DNA of 13,597 nucleotides, taken from assembly GCA_050260015.1 (NCBI GenBank), contig JBLNBN010000038.1, positions 1 through 13,597 of the forward strand, given 5' to 3'. The notes under the pieces were generated by a model. That model was not told the origin of the DNA, searched no databases, and saw only the letters and a list, made by a program, of their open reading frames with translations. Position 1 is the stretch's first letter; each line of letters opens with the position of its first letter. The stretch is from JBLNBN01 sp050260015 (GTDB lineage: Bacteria; Bacteroidota; Ignavibacteria; Kapaibacteriales; UBA2268). The translations under genes were made by a program, and so were the position numbers. This document shows, in pieces, positions 1 through 6,097 of the stretch.

Positions 1-2
1 AG

Positions 3-185
3 TTCTTTGAATCGGTTTCGGAGGTTTCCGGCGGAGGCGCGCCGCAGGCGCGCGGCTTCACCGGGCACGAGCATATCCGGCAGTTTAATTTGATAAACAT
101 GAACGCGAGGCTCTACGACCCGCAGGTAGGGTGTTTCCTAAGCCCGGACAACTACATTACGGACCCGGAGAACCCACAGAGCTAA
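3..185 (+). CDS. RHS/YD-repeat protein, C-terminal end of core (5' partial)
   Basis: This is the final 60 codons of a protein whose start lies left of the window. The reading frame gives a GHEHI..FNLINMN segment, then RLYDPQVGCFLSPDNYITDP, the hallmark of the RHS repeat-associated core: a strongly conserved LYDPxxGRFLSPD block at the end of the beta-cocoon shell. RHS proteins are large secreted or surface polymorphic toxins and adhesins, in which a variable C-terminal tip follows the core. Here the usual block (N-R-Y-S-Y..NNPL..DPxG) is absent, because TAA follows NPQS directly. The canonical G-R-F reads G-C-F. The segment is GC-rich, unlike the AT-rich DNA just downstream. The identification as an RHS core is firm. 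Whether the TAA is a native end or a disabling mutation is open. Confidence 0.85.
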   Translation, partial: FFESVSEVSGGGAPQARGFTGHEHIRQFNLINMNARLYDPQVGCFLSPDNYITDPENPQS

Positions 186-302
186 AACTCGCACAATAGA
201 TTTATTAATAAAGAACTCCATTCTTGGATTAAAGGAGAAAAATTCGGGATGTATGGTTTTCCAGTGCATTTTTATAATAACATAATAACTATTCCAAAAT
301 AA
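186..302 (+). pseudogene. In-frame continuation after the RHS stop (possible broken tip)
   Basis: Reading on in the RHS frame past the TAA at 183-185 gives 38 codons to the next TAA at 300-302. They begin NSHNRFINKE and include GEKFGMYGFP. If the first stop were a tyrosine codon, the junction would read NPQS-Y-NSHNRF, which loosely resembles the N-R-Y-S-Y block that normally continues the core. The stretch is AT-rich, unlike the core, as is usual for RHS tips. It has no start codon or ribosome site of its own. I read it as a decayed or recombined C-terminal tip. It may equally be non-coding sequence that is open by chance, since 38 codons is short. Confidence 0.35.
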
Positions 303-320
303 TAATTGAAGTAAAATCCA

Positions 321-785
321 ATGAAGAAAAAAAATGTTAGAATATTATCCTTTATAGCAGGATTTATTATGTTCATCGGTCTAATATTTTTATTTACCAT
401 TATTGCATCAACTCCTGCGCCAACCATCGAGGATTGTCTGAAAAGAGCAAAGTTATCCTCTGTATATAATTATAAAGTTAAGGATACCACCATTATCTCA
501 GCGATAGGTGATTATTTTGAATCGCACGAAATTATTATTTCTCGTAGCGACTACCGAAAACTGGATAGTGAGATAAGAGCTAAACCTTTTTTTATAGAAT
601 ACGATTCTTTAGCTATACCAAAATTTGCTTATGGTTTAGACATAGATTGGTCTAAAACTACTGAATCAGCGTTTTCTCAAAAGGGAAAAACGTTCTATGA
701 TCGATTAGATCCTAAGCTAGGAGAAGTTATAAGAATATTATTAAAAGATGACTCGTTACTGATTGTCGAATATCAGAATTTGTAG
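321..785 (+). CDS. Hypothetical membrane-anchored protein, possible immunity/orphan gene
   Basis: This 154-residue protein matches no family I recognise. A basic head (MKKKNVR) is followed by a strongly hydrophobic segment at about residues 9-29 ending in TIIAS, which fits a signal anchor or an uncleaved signal peptide. The rest is soluble, mixed-charge and rich in aromatic residues, with an IDWSKTTESAF segment near 108-118. It is AT-rich and lies 135 nt downstream of the RHS stop on the same strand, the usual place of an immunity gene paired with an RHS tip. That role is positional inference only. The ribosome site is weak: the upstream sequence is A-rich with only a loose GAAGTAA. An unrelated lipid- or membrane-anchored orphan is equally possible. 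Confidence 0.6.
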   Translation: MKKKNVRILSFIAGFIMFIGLIFLFTIIASTPAPTIEDCLKRAKLSSVYNYKVKDTTIISAIGDYFESHEIIISRSDYRKLDSEIRAKPFFIEYDSLAIPKFAYGLDIDWSKTTESAFSQKGKTFYDRLDPKLGEVIRILLKDDSLLIVEYQNL

Positions 786-816
786 TTGTATAAGATTTAT
801 TATCACGAACATAACA

Positions 817-863
817 ATGCTTTTGATTCGTTTAACATAAAATAATGTAAAACTGAAAAGCAT
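817..863. repeat. 8-bp inverted repeat with 31-nt spacer upstream of the gene at 896
   Basis: ATGCTTTT at 817-824 is matched exactly by AAAAGCAT at 856-863. It lies between the gene ending at 785 and the start at 896. It could be a weak hairpin in the message, an operator or chance in AT-rich DNA. There is no T-run after the right arm, so it is not a convincing terminator. Confidence 0.25.
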
Positions 864-895
864 AACGCATAATTGCATATTTAGGAGAATAGTTT

Positions 896-1186
896 ATGAA
901 AACTAAAAAGCTTATATTTGATATTCTAATAATCATATTAATAACTGTTATATTCCTTTCGCATGAAGGCAAAGCCCAAAATCCCCCTCCACTGCCCGTT
1001 CTGGGAGTTCAGTATGAATACGATTTAAACGGAAATAGGATTGAGAGGTCCTATACCATGGTCCTCATGAAGCGCGGCCTACCAAACGACTCCACCGAGG
1101 TCGAGGCGGCCCTCGGCGCGGAAAACAAAATTACCGTCGCGCCGAACCCCACGACGGGCATTTTGAAATTAGAAATAACGGGATGA
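896..1186 (+). CDS. Short secreted protein with truncated T9SS sorting domain
   Basis: This 96-residue protein starts at an ATG with a good ribosome site (TTAGGAG, about 8 nt upstream). Residues 1-27 form a signal peptide: K-rich head, long I/L/V core, probable cleavage near GKAQ. Residues 39-50 read QYEYDLNGNRIE, a YD-repeat-like motif common in proteins that precede RHS genes in this group. From residue 78 on, KITVAPNPTTGILKLEI matches the opening of a T9SS type A sorting domain (the VxPNPxxGxxxxxI strand). A complete domain runs about 70-90 residues, but TGA comes after roughly 20, so it could not direct T9SS export. The first half is AT-rich and the second half GC-rich, which suggests a mosaic. 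It is probably a truncated remnant of a longer gene. Confidence 0.6.
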   Translation: MKTKKLIFDILIIILITVIFLSHEGKAQNPPPLPVLGVQYEYDLNGNRIERSYTMVLMKRGLPNDSTEVEAALGAENKITVAPNPTTGILKLEITG

Positions 1187-1198
1187 TTTTGATCTCCA

Positions 1199-1352
1199 GT
1201 CCCGCAGGGACGGCATTATTCGTAACCGTAAGCAAGCGAAGCGCAGCTTACGGAAAGGGTCTTCCAGAACGCATCCTGCGGCTTCGCCGTAGATAAGAAG
1301 GGAGGGGGATGGAGTGCGCTTCGCGTTACAAAGCTATAACCCCTCCGGGGTT
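1199..1352. repeat. Cluster of REP-like palindromes
   Basis: Four perfect short hairpins lie within about 150 bases. They are GTCCC-GCA-GGGAC (1199-1211); CCGTAAGC at 1226-1233 pairing with GCTTACGG at 1246-1253, with an inner GCG-AAG-CGC at 1236-1244; CGGC-TTC-GCCG (1279-1289); and AACCCC-TCC-GGGGTT (1338-1352). Short GC-rich palindromes with 3-nt loops are typical of REP-type intergenic repeats. No RAYT (REP-associated tyrosine transposase) gene is visible in the window. The cluster begins 13 nt after the stop of the truncated T9SS-domain gene, so it may mark where that gene was broken. Confidence 0.6.
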
Positions 1353-1408
1353 AAGAAGAATTGAATTTGTTTATGCAAAGCGCCATTTACTCATTCAAAA
1401 GTTCCTTT

Positions 1409-1438
1409 GGATTCTTCCTCGCTGCGCTCGGAATGACC
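1409..1438 (-). repeat. Probable dispersed GGTCATTCCGAGCG-type repeat
   Basis: Read on the - strand, this segment starts GGTCATTCCGAGCGCAGCGA and continues into GGAAGAATCC. From memory, a GTCATTCCGAGCGnAGCGAGGAAT-like sequence recurs between genes in many bacterial genomes, especially in the FCB group. It contains the imperfect dyad CGAGCGCAGCG. Only one copy is visible here, so the repeat call rests on recognition and not on copies in the window. Confidence 0.45.
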
Positions 1439-1567
1439 AGGTCTTTTATATTCAGAAGATTGCGCGATATTTTTATGAGTTATAGCCAGCAAACCGGCTA
1501 ATATCGTTCCTATTTTCATTCTTTTTCGATAAATCAACTCTTTTTCCTTATTCATTTAGCTTTTTCT

Positions 1568-1575
1568 TATATTTG
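1568..1575 (+). promoter_or_regulatory. Bacteroidota-type -7 box (TATATTTG) for the DUF2721 gene
   Basis: TATATTTG fits the Bacteroidota -7 consensus TAnnTTTG exactly and lies 21 nt before the ATG at 1597. A second match, TAAATTTG, lies at 1581-1588 but is too close to the start. There is only a T-run near 1540-1545 in place of a clear -33 TTTG. Two matches within 21 bases of AT-rich DNA weaken the case. Confidence 0.4.
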
Positions 1576-1596
1576 TAAGTTAAATTTGGACTAAGG

Positions 1597-2082
1597 ATGA
1601 ACGAACTTTCTTCGATTGAACTTATTAAGACAATTTTGGCTCCTGCGGTAATGATTTCCGCCTGCGGGCTTATCTTTCTTGCTTTAATTAACCGCTACCT
1701 GACTATTACTTTACGCATTCGCTCGCTAAACGAGGAGCGGCGCAAGATACTGCATACGGAAAGTTCCTCGGCAATAACGGACCTGGAATACATGGACGTC
1801 GTCCGGCTCCGCTCGATAGAGCTTCAGTTGAAGGACTTCATTTCGCGCGGCTCTATGCTGAAGAATTCGCTTACTCTAATAATCGTGAGCGTAATATTCG
1901 ATATAGTCGCATCGCTTTCTATTGCCGTTAATCTCTTCGCGCCATCGTATTTCTCGCAGATGCTCCCGATGATAGTATTCCTGGTGGGAATGGGCTTCTT
2001 GCTGGTAGGGATAGTGATAGCTGCAGTGGAGATCAGGCGGTCGTTTAAGAATATAATAATAGAAGTTAAAGCCGAGGAATAG
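1597..2082 (+). CDS. DUF2721 family membrane protein
   Basis: This 161-residue integral membrane protein has three hydrophobic segments at about residues 13-32, 91-112 and 122-144. The first contains ILAPAVMISACGLIFLALINRY and is followed by RIRSLNEERR, the signature of DUF2721: a conserved I-L-x-P-A-V-M-I-S-A helix, then N-R and an R-x-R-x-L loop. The middle part (about 40-88) is a charged, probably cytosolic helical region. The length is typical of the family. The biochemical function of the family is not established. The start is supported by AAGGATG-type sequence just before the ATG and by the TAnnTTTG element upstream. No neighbour gives a functional clue, and it is probably transcribed alone or with the dehydrogenase gene 59 nt downstream. 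Confidence 0.85.
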   Translation: MNELSSIELIKTILAPAVMISACGLIFLALINRYLTITLRIRSLNEERRKILHTESSSAITDLEYMDVVRLRSIELQLKDFISRGSMLKNSLTLIIVSVIFDIVASLSIAVNLFAPSYFSQMLPMIVFLVGMGFLLVGIVIAAVEIRRSFKNIIIEVKAEE

Positions 2083-2141
2083 CACCCGGCCCTTTAAATA
2101 AAAAAAATCTGTTTTACAATACAAAACAAAGCGCTTTAAAA

Positions 2142-3113
2142 ATGAATAGAATGAAACGCATATTAGTAACGGGCGCGATCGGCCAGATAGGCAGCGAACT
2201 AACGCTCGAGCTTCGTCGCCGCTACGGCGCGGAAAACGTCATCGCAACCGACCTGCGCAGCGCGGCTCCGGAAAAGATCGCGACGAGCGGTCCGTTCGAG
2301 TCGTTGAACGTATTGGACAAGGACGCAATCAAAGCGATGCTCAAACGCTACGATATCGACTCCGTATTCCACTTAGCTGCGATCCTCTCCGGCGTCGGCG
2401 AAAAAGACCCCGCGCTCTGCTGGAACGTCAACATCAACGGTTCGCTGAACATATTGAACTTAGGCGTTGAAATGGGCTTGAACCGCATAATCATACCCAG
2501 CTCGATGGCAGTATGGGGCGAAGGCATACCGAAAGAGAACGTGCCGCAGGACAGCGTGCTGAAGCCGACCTCGATGTACGGCGCGACGAAAGTCGCCGGC
2601 GAACGGCTCTGCGATTACTACGTACATAAGTACAAATTGGATTGCCGCGGACTTCGCTATCCTGGCATAATCTCGAACGAGACGCTTCCGGGCGGCGGCA
2701 CGACCGACTACGCGGTAGAAATATTCTACGAAGCGGTCAAGCGACACAAATACAGCTGCTTCCTGACGGAGAACACGAAGCTCCCGATGATGTACATGCC
2801 GGATTGCATCAAGGCTACAATCGATCTTGCCGAAGCTGATTTCGCTAATTTGAAACATCACAGCGACTTTAACGTCGCGGCAATGAGCTTTACTCCGCGC
2901 GAACTTTCGGAAGCGATAAGGAAATACATGCCGGACTTCGAGATCTCGTACGCTCCGGACTTCCGTCAGGCTATCGCGGACAGCTGGCCGTGGTCGATAG
3001 ACGATTCGGCGGCGCGCGCTGAATGGGGTTGGGCCCCGAGCTTTGACCTAGAGGCGATGACGCGGGACATGCTCGAAAAACTAACCGAGAAACATAATCT
3101 TGGTCTTATATAA
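2142..3113 (+). CDS. tdh: L-threonine 3-dehydrogenase, short-chain (epimerase-like) type
   Basis: This is an NAD-dependent enzyme of the extended short-chain dehydrogenase (NAD-dependent epimerase/dehydratase) family, 323 residues. The Rossmann loop GAIGQIG is at residues 11-17 and Asp37 is suited to bind the NAD ribose. The catalytic set is Ser120/121 with Tyr146 and Lys150 in YGATK. The blocks RYPGIIS (172-178), PGGGTTDYAVEIFYEA (183-198), MMYMPDCI (216-223), FNVAAMSFTP and DFRQAIADSWPWSIDDS are diagnostic of the UDP-galactose-epimerase-like L-threonine dehydrogenases. The zinc-dependent type is a different family. These enzymes oxidise L-threonine to 2-amino-3-ketobutyrate in the cytosol. 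The usual partner, glycine C-acetyltransferase (kbl), is not in the window. The ATG at 2142 has no clear Shine-Dalgarno and Met4 (2151) is an alternative start. A 10-bp palindrome, AAAGCGCTTT (2128-2137), sits just upstream. Confidence 0.88.
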   Translation: MNRMKRILVTGAIGQIGSELTLELRRRYGAENVIATDLRSAAPEKIATSGPFESLNVLDKDAIKAMLKRYDIDSVFHLAAILSGVGEKDPALCWNVNINGSLNILNLGVEMGLNRIIIPSSMAVWGEGIPKENVPQDSVLKPTSMYGATKVAGERLCDYYVHKYKLDCRGLRYPGIISNETLPGGGTTDYAVEIFYEAVKRHKYSCFLTENTKLPMMYMPDCIKATIDLAEADFANLKHHSDFNVAAMSFTPRELSEAIRKYMPDFEISYAPDFRQAIADSWPWSIDDSAARAEWGWAPSFDLEAMTRDMLEKLTEKHNLGLI

Positions 3114-3137
3114 TTTCACCTAATAACAAACGACACT

Positions 3138-4568
3138 ATGCAAGCGCTCGTCGTCCTGATATTTTTAACCGCGTACTTTGACGCGTTCCAGGTATTCGCT
3201 TTGAGCACAATGGGAATAACGATAAGTTTCCTGCTCCGCGGAGTATTTATACTTGGATTCTTAAAAAAGACTGTGTGGGACGGCGAGCGTTTGCAATTCA
3301 GCGCTTCCCCGCCGATAATGCTACTGGGAGCGTTTTTATTTGCAGCCGCGCTTTCCTCGTTAAATCCATTGATACAGACGTCGGCTCCAATGATAATCCA
3401 GTTCCACAAGACGTTTGCGCATTTAACTTACATTTCCGCCTTCGCGCTTATCTGCGGGATTTATCCAATTAAACCCATAACTTGGGAGCGAGTATTCAAA
3501 ACTTGGCTCTTGATTTCCATAGTGGTAAATTCCTTTGCAATATATCAAATATTTGCAAGGATTTATGACTTACCCTTCGCGTGGATAACTTTCAGCAACG
3601 TATCCCTGATTTCCAGGCATTCTGGCGAACAAGCAACTGAATTAGGGCAGCTGAGCTTAAAATTTGGAAATTTCTACCGGGCGACTTCCTTCTTTTCGGA
3701 ACCGTCAGCGCTTGCCGCTCATAATGTAACTATTTTCTTTATTATGTTGATGCCCAAGTTCCAGGGCAATGGATTTATATTTAAGAGCTCGAATTTGAAC
3801 TGGACAATACTAATACTGTGCATTATAACTTTATTCCTTACATTCTCATTAACAGGGCTAATGGGGCTAGCGTTAGTTCTGTTTGTCGCAATTATGAGCC
3901 GATTGCATAAGGCGCTCAAGCCGATAATCTTTTGGTTTATAATCGGAGCCGCGATAATTGTCGTCGCCGATAGGATTGTTTATCCGTATTATAACATAAG
4001 CGTGCTGGAATTATTCTACGATAGAATCGCTGGAATAATTCAAGGCGGGAATAACTCGTCTATTGGCGGGGAATCCTTTTTTACGCGAGCTCATTCCGGA
4101 TGGGTGGGAATTCAAATATGGCTATCAAGTCCGATTACCGGTTTTGGCTTAGGCTGCTTTTATTTATTCCCGGGCAACGACATAAAATTTCCGGATATTG
4201 GAATTGCCTCCTTATTGGCGGAAACTGGTATATTGGGAACTATAGCTTTTACTGCTTTCTTTCTTTCTTTGTTTTACTTTACTTATAAGTACACAGAGAA
4301 GGGCAATTCAAGGTTACCTATAGACAAAAGGGAGAAAAGGGTCGTCGGGGTAATAATTTACATTGTAGTAATACTTTTTCAGACGAACTTCATCACTTCC
4401 AACCAAATAGTAACGAGCGGAATGTGGATGCATATGGCTCCGATACTTTCGTTGCTGAATTACGCGTTATTTAAATCAGGTTATAAGAGGCGCGAATTAC
4501 GATTAGTAAACGCGCCGCTAAAAGTGAGAGTCGAAAAAGCTCTCGCCGCCTTTAGAGCCTCGCGATAA
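3138..4568 (+). CDS. O-antigen polymerase/ligase-like membrane protein (Wzy/WaaL type)
   Basis: This 476-residue polytopic membrane protein has about ten or more hydrophobic segments. A conserved RATSFFSEPS lies at residues 181-190, in the style of the R-x-x-G-x-F-x-E-P motif of Wzy proteins. A large loop (about 280-330) ends in TRAHSGWVGIQIWLSSPITGFGLG (316-339), the R...G..i...sPi.G.G pattern of the O-antigen polymerase/ligase (Wzy_C-like) superfamily. Such proteins join sugar repeat units or attach them to lipid A or protein. Ligase versus polymerase cannot be settled from sequence alone. The gene begins 24 nt after the threonine dehydrogenase stop, in the same frame, with no strong ribosome site. 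Translational coupling is possible. Its last 17 nt overlap, tail to tail, the FAD-dehydrogenase gene. No glycosyltransferases or flippase are nearby, so it is an isolated surface-polysaccharide gene here. Confidence 0.75.
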   Translation: MQALVVLIFLTAYFDAFQVFALSTMGITISFLLRGVFILGFLKKTVWDGERLQFSASPPIMLLGAFLFAAALSSLNPLIQTSAPMIIQFHKTFAHLTYISAFALICGIYPIKPITWERVFKTWLLISIVVNSFAIYQIFARIYDLPFAWITFSNVSLISRHSGEQATELGQLSLKFGNFYRATSFFSEPSALAAHNVTIFFIMLMPKFQGNGFIFKSSNLNWTILILCIITLFLTFSLTGLMGLALVLFVAIMSRLHKALKPIIFWFIIGAAIIVVADRIVYPYYNISVLELFYDRIAGIIQGGNNSSIGGESFFTRAHSGWVGIQIWLSSPITGFGLGCFYLFPGNDIKFPDIGIASLLAETGILGTIAFTAFFLSLFYFTYKYTEKGNSRLPIDKREKRVVGVIIYIVVILFQTNFITSNQIVTSGMWMHMAPILSLLNYALFKSGYKRRELRLVNAPLKVRVEKALAAFRASR

Positions 4569-6081
4569 GGTTCTTTGCCGCGCGTATACCGTCGGCCGCC
4601 GAGCTTACGATGCCGCCGCTGTAGCCCGAACCTTCCCCGACAATATATAAATTATCGAAGCCTGCTGCAGTACCGCTTTCGGAGCGCCGCGCGCGAACGG
4701 GGCTGCTTGTTTTGCTCTCGAGCCCGATCAGTACGCCCTCGTGGACGAAGCCGCGAATATTCTTATCAAAAGCTTTTAATCCTTCGCGCAACGTATTCAG
4801 GATTCTTTTTGGGAAGAAATCCCGGAAGTCTGCGCTTTCGACGCCGTGGCTATACGTGTTTTTGGGAATATAGGAGGATGGCTTCCCTTCGACGAAATCG
4901 GCGAGGCGAGCGGCGGGAGCAATAAAGGAACCGCGGTAGCTCCAGAATCTATTTTCGAGCGCCTCCAGCCAGTCCAGGGCTTCTGCGGCGCCGACTTCTT
5001 TACCAAGGAAATCGTTTAGGTTAAGAGAGGCGACTATCGCCGAATTGGCGTAAGGCGAATTGCGTTGATAGTAGCTCATGCCGTTAACGACGCAAACGCC
5101 CTCGCGAGGAGCGGCCTGCACGACCTTGCCGCCCGGGCACATGCAGAAAGAGTATACCGAGCCCCGCTCCCCGAGGCTTTGCGCAAGCTTATAATCCGCG
5201 GCCTTTAAACCCTCAATCTTTTCACGTCCCCAACGCGCCTTATTGATAAACGGCTGGGGATGCTCAACCCGCGAGCCGATCGCGAAGGGCTTTACGTCGA
5301 AGGTAATTCCCGAATCAATAAGCATGCGGAACGTGGAATAATCGGAGTGACCGGATGCGATAATATAATAATCAGATTCAATAAGTCCGGCGGTAGTCTC
5401 GAATCCCGCGACCTTCCCGTCTGCGCGCTTTAAGTCAATTAGCTTCGTTTCGAAAAGAATTTCGCCGCCAGCCGCGATAAAGCGTTCGCGAAGGAGGGTC
5501 GCAATCTTTCGGAGGTTGTCGCTGCCGACATGAGGGAGATTGAGATATGCAATTTCTTCCGGCGCGCCGCAGTCAAGGTAGGCTCGGAAGAAGAACTCGC
5601 GCTCAGCGTCGATATTCTTGGTCCGGGAGGTCAATTTCCCGTCGGAAAACGTGCCCGCTCCGCCCTCGCCGAAGGAGTAATTGCCGTTCGGGGTGAATTC
5701 CCCGGCGCTTTCAAATTTGTAAATATCTTTTGCGCGGGGCTCGACTTGCTTGCCCTGCTCGATTAGCCTGACCTTCAACCCGGCGAGCTGAAGATAGTAC
5801 GCCGCGAAGAACCCGGCGGGGCCTGAGCCAACGACGGTAGCGGTAACGGGGCGCGAGGCTTTTTCGACGAGCGACTCGTGCGGGGGGAACTTATAATCCT
5901 GGGGAACGAATTCGATGCGGAGGACCCACTTTAGCTGCGGCTTATTGCGCGCGTCCAGGCTTTTGGAGACTATTACATGGCGCATCCCCTCGCGGGCGTA
6001 TTTGCCCGGGAGCTTTCGTATTAAATCTTTTTCCTCGTAGCCTACGGGCATCGTAAGCTGAATTGCAGGATTGTCGGCCAT
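4552..6081 (-). CDS. COG2509 FAD-dependent dehydrogenase
   Basis: This FAD-binding oxidoreductase, 509 residues with the start chosen here, has a family-typical layout. An N-terminal RNA-binding-like leader (about 1-75) is followed by the dinucleotide fold VVGSGPAGFFAAYYLQLAG (G-x-G-x-x-G at about 85-90). An EGGAGTFSDGKLTSR segment, the family hallmark, lies near 140-155. A C-terminal FAD-closing block reads YIVGEGSGYSGGIVSSAADG. COG2509 proteins are widespread but their substrate is not established. The frame is open to an ATG at 6126, but that start would overlap asnB. The ATG at 6079-6081 has GGAGG six nt upstream and lies 16 nt after the asnB stop, so I use it. It is the last gene of the pdxJ-asnB-FAD operon. 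Its 3' end overlaps the converging O-antigen gene by 17 nt. Confidence 0.85.
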   Translation of the reverse strand: MADNPAIQLTMPVGYEEKDLIRKLPGKYAREGMRHVIVSKSLDARNKPQLKWVLRIEFVPQDYKFPPHESLVEKASRPVTATVVGSGPAGFFAAYYLQLAGLKVRLIEQGKQVEPRAKDIYKFESAGEFTPNGNYSFGEGGAGTFSDGKLTSRTKNIDAEREFFFRAYLDCGAPEEIAYLNLPHVGSDNLRKIATLLRERFIAAGGEILFETKLIDLKRADGKVAGFETTAGLIESDYYIIASGHSDYSTFRMLIDSGITFDVKPFAIGSRVEHPQPFINKARWGREKIEGLKAADYKLAQSLGERGSVYSFCMCPGGKVVQAAPREGVCVVNGMSYYQRNSPYANSAIVASLNLNDFLGKEVGAAEALDWLEALENRFWSYRGSFIAPAARLADFVEGKPSSYIPKNTYSHGVESADFRDFFPKRILNTLREGLKAFDKNIRGFVHEGVLIGLESKTSSPVRARRSESGTAAGFDNLYIVGEGSGYSGGIVSSAADGIRAAKNLIARL

Positions 6082-6097
6082 AGCTTGCCTCCGTCGT

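Larger units (their letters stand above)
1187..1596. other. Gene-free stretch with palindromes and a probable dispersed repeat
   Basis: These 410 bases contain no open frame that looks real. The left part (about 1199-1352) holds several short perfect palindromes, listed separately. Positions 1409-1438 resemble a dispersed repeat. The right part (about 1440-1596) is AT-rich and holds the probable promoter of the DUF2721 gene. A 5-bp dyad, TAGCC/GGCTA at 1483-1500, is too weak to call. Confidence 0.7.

Noticed and set aside
1197..1290. A continuation of the truncated T9SS sorting domain by frameshift
   Set aside because: All three frames after 1186 were read. None gives the expected LYD..G strands of the domain, only sequence dictated by the palindromes.
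2128..2137. Palindrome AAAGCGCTTT before the threonine dehydrogenase start, as an operator
   Set aside because: It is a perfect but short self-complementary sequence. With one occurrence and no promoter context it cannot be called a binding site.
2460..2861. A 133-codon - strand open frame
   Set aside because: It is antisense to the threonine dehydrogenase, with no ribosome site and no motif.
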